Positions 63,820 through 64,000 of a stretch of DNA of 64,000 bases are shown here, one piece after another. The stretch lies in contig NZ_AUCT01000003.1 of the NCBI RefSeq assembly GCF_000429905.1, positions 394,909 to 458,908 on the forward strand, read 5' to 3'. How positions within the stretch are numbered: position 1 is the stretch's first letter; each line of letters opens with the position of its first letter. The notes under the pieces were generated by a model. That model had not been told where the DNA came from and made no database searches. It was given only the letters and a program-made list of their open reading frames with translations. A program made the translations under genes and the position numbers. The DNA is from Desulfatibacillum aliphaticivorans DSM 15576 (GTDB lineage Bacteria > Desulfobacterota > Desulfobacteria > Desulfobacterales > Desulfatibacillaceae).

Positions 63820-64000
63820 ATGAACAAGGTACTTTATGTCGGAATGGATGTCCACAAAGAAAGCATCGTTGCAGCAACGGCGGAAGGGGCAAGCGGAGAG
63901 GTTGACATGTTCGGAACATGGCCTAACAACACGGCGGCGGTGGATAAAATACTGCATAAGCTGTCTTCCAAAGGGAGAGATCTTCGGTTCGTGTATGAGG
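63820..64000 (+). CDS. IS110-family transposase/recombinase (cut by right edge)
   Basis: ATG 63820 is preceded by AAGGAGG. The 60 visible residues begin MNKVLYVGMDVHKESI, the hallmark start of IS110/IS1111 recombinases, whose Asp is the first acid of the RuvC-like DEDD catalytic set, and continue with FGTWPNNTAAVDKILHKL. The rest, including the serine-containing C-terminal domain, lies outside. IS110 elements lack classical terminal inverted repeats. Confidence 0.88.
   Translation, partial: MNKVLYVGMDVHKESIVAATAEGASGEVDMFGTWPNNTAAVDKILHKLSSKGRDLRFVYE

Overview
The window looks like a chromosomal segment of an anaerobic deltaproteobacterium (Desulfobacterota). The best fit is a Desulfatibacillum- or Desulfococcus-like sulfate reducer of the Desulfobacteraceae. 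This is inferred from gene content (a glycyl-radical enzyme, a corrinoid protein, several radical-SAM proteins, an acyl-CoA synthetase, a TRAP receptor, a GlcD-type oxidase) and from the holB-ricT-metG gene order. No rRNA or tRNA gene or CRISPR array was seen. The DNA is moderately GC-rich by eye, with AT-rich intergenic stretches.

Layout. 1-2664 (minus) is a radical-SAM/B12 protein fused to an OleB/haloalkane-dehalogenase-like hydrolase, cut by the left edge. A gene-poor stretch with repeats, a membrane-anchored AraC regulator and a decayed transposase follow. 5673-11402 is a tight minus-strand housekeeping operon: HU, holB, ricT, metG and a penicillin-binding protein. Next come an orphan TRAP receptor, a GntR regulator with a corrinoid protein and a truncated 2Fe-2S activator stub, a small gene behind a Fur-box-like site, and a purF-like/carB pair.

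23890-33356 is a compact plus-strand surface-glycan locus. It holds a GT2 glycosyltransferase fused to a radical-SAM domain, a second radical-SAM protein with its SPASM-like part at the N-terminus, two GT4 glycosyltransferases, a polytopic membrane protein, a Wzt-type ABC ATPase with a sugar-binding tail, and a sulfotransferase-like protein. Stops and starts overlap at three junctions, so the genes are probably made together.

33607-53400 holds an acyl-CoA synthetase, a cache-domain protein overlapping a multi-PAS histidine kinase, a leaderless gingipain-like peptidase, a GlcD-like oxidase behind an unusual terminator hairpin, a divergent DnaA, pdxA-mtfA, a cassette bounded by 32-nt inverted repeats, a GGDEF protein and a CheZ-like phosphatase. 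53433-64000 holds a YprB-type nuclease, a glycyl-radical enzyme with an SCP2-like N-terminal domain, trmO, a 5'-nucleotidase lipoprotein, an OmpA lipoprotein, a DUF1566 protein, small membrane proteins and the start of an IS110-family element cut by the right edge. A palindromic repeat ending in GTTGGGT/ACCCAACCTAC occurs five times.

The strongest candidates for undescribed biology are the radical-SAM/OleB-like fusion, the GT2-radical-SAM glycan locus, the SCP2-glycyl-radical fusion without an adjacent activase, the PurF-like protein lacking its catalytic Cys, and the inverted-repeat cassette.
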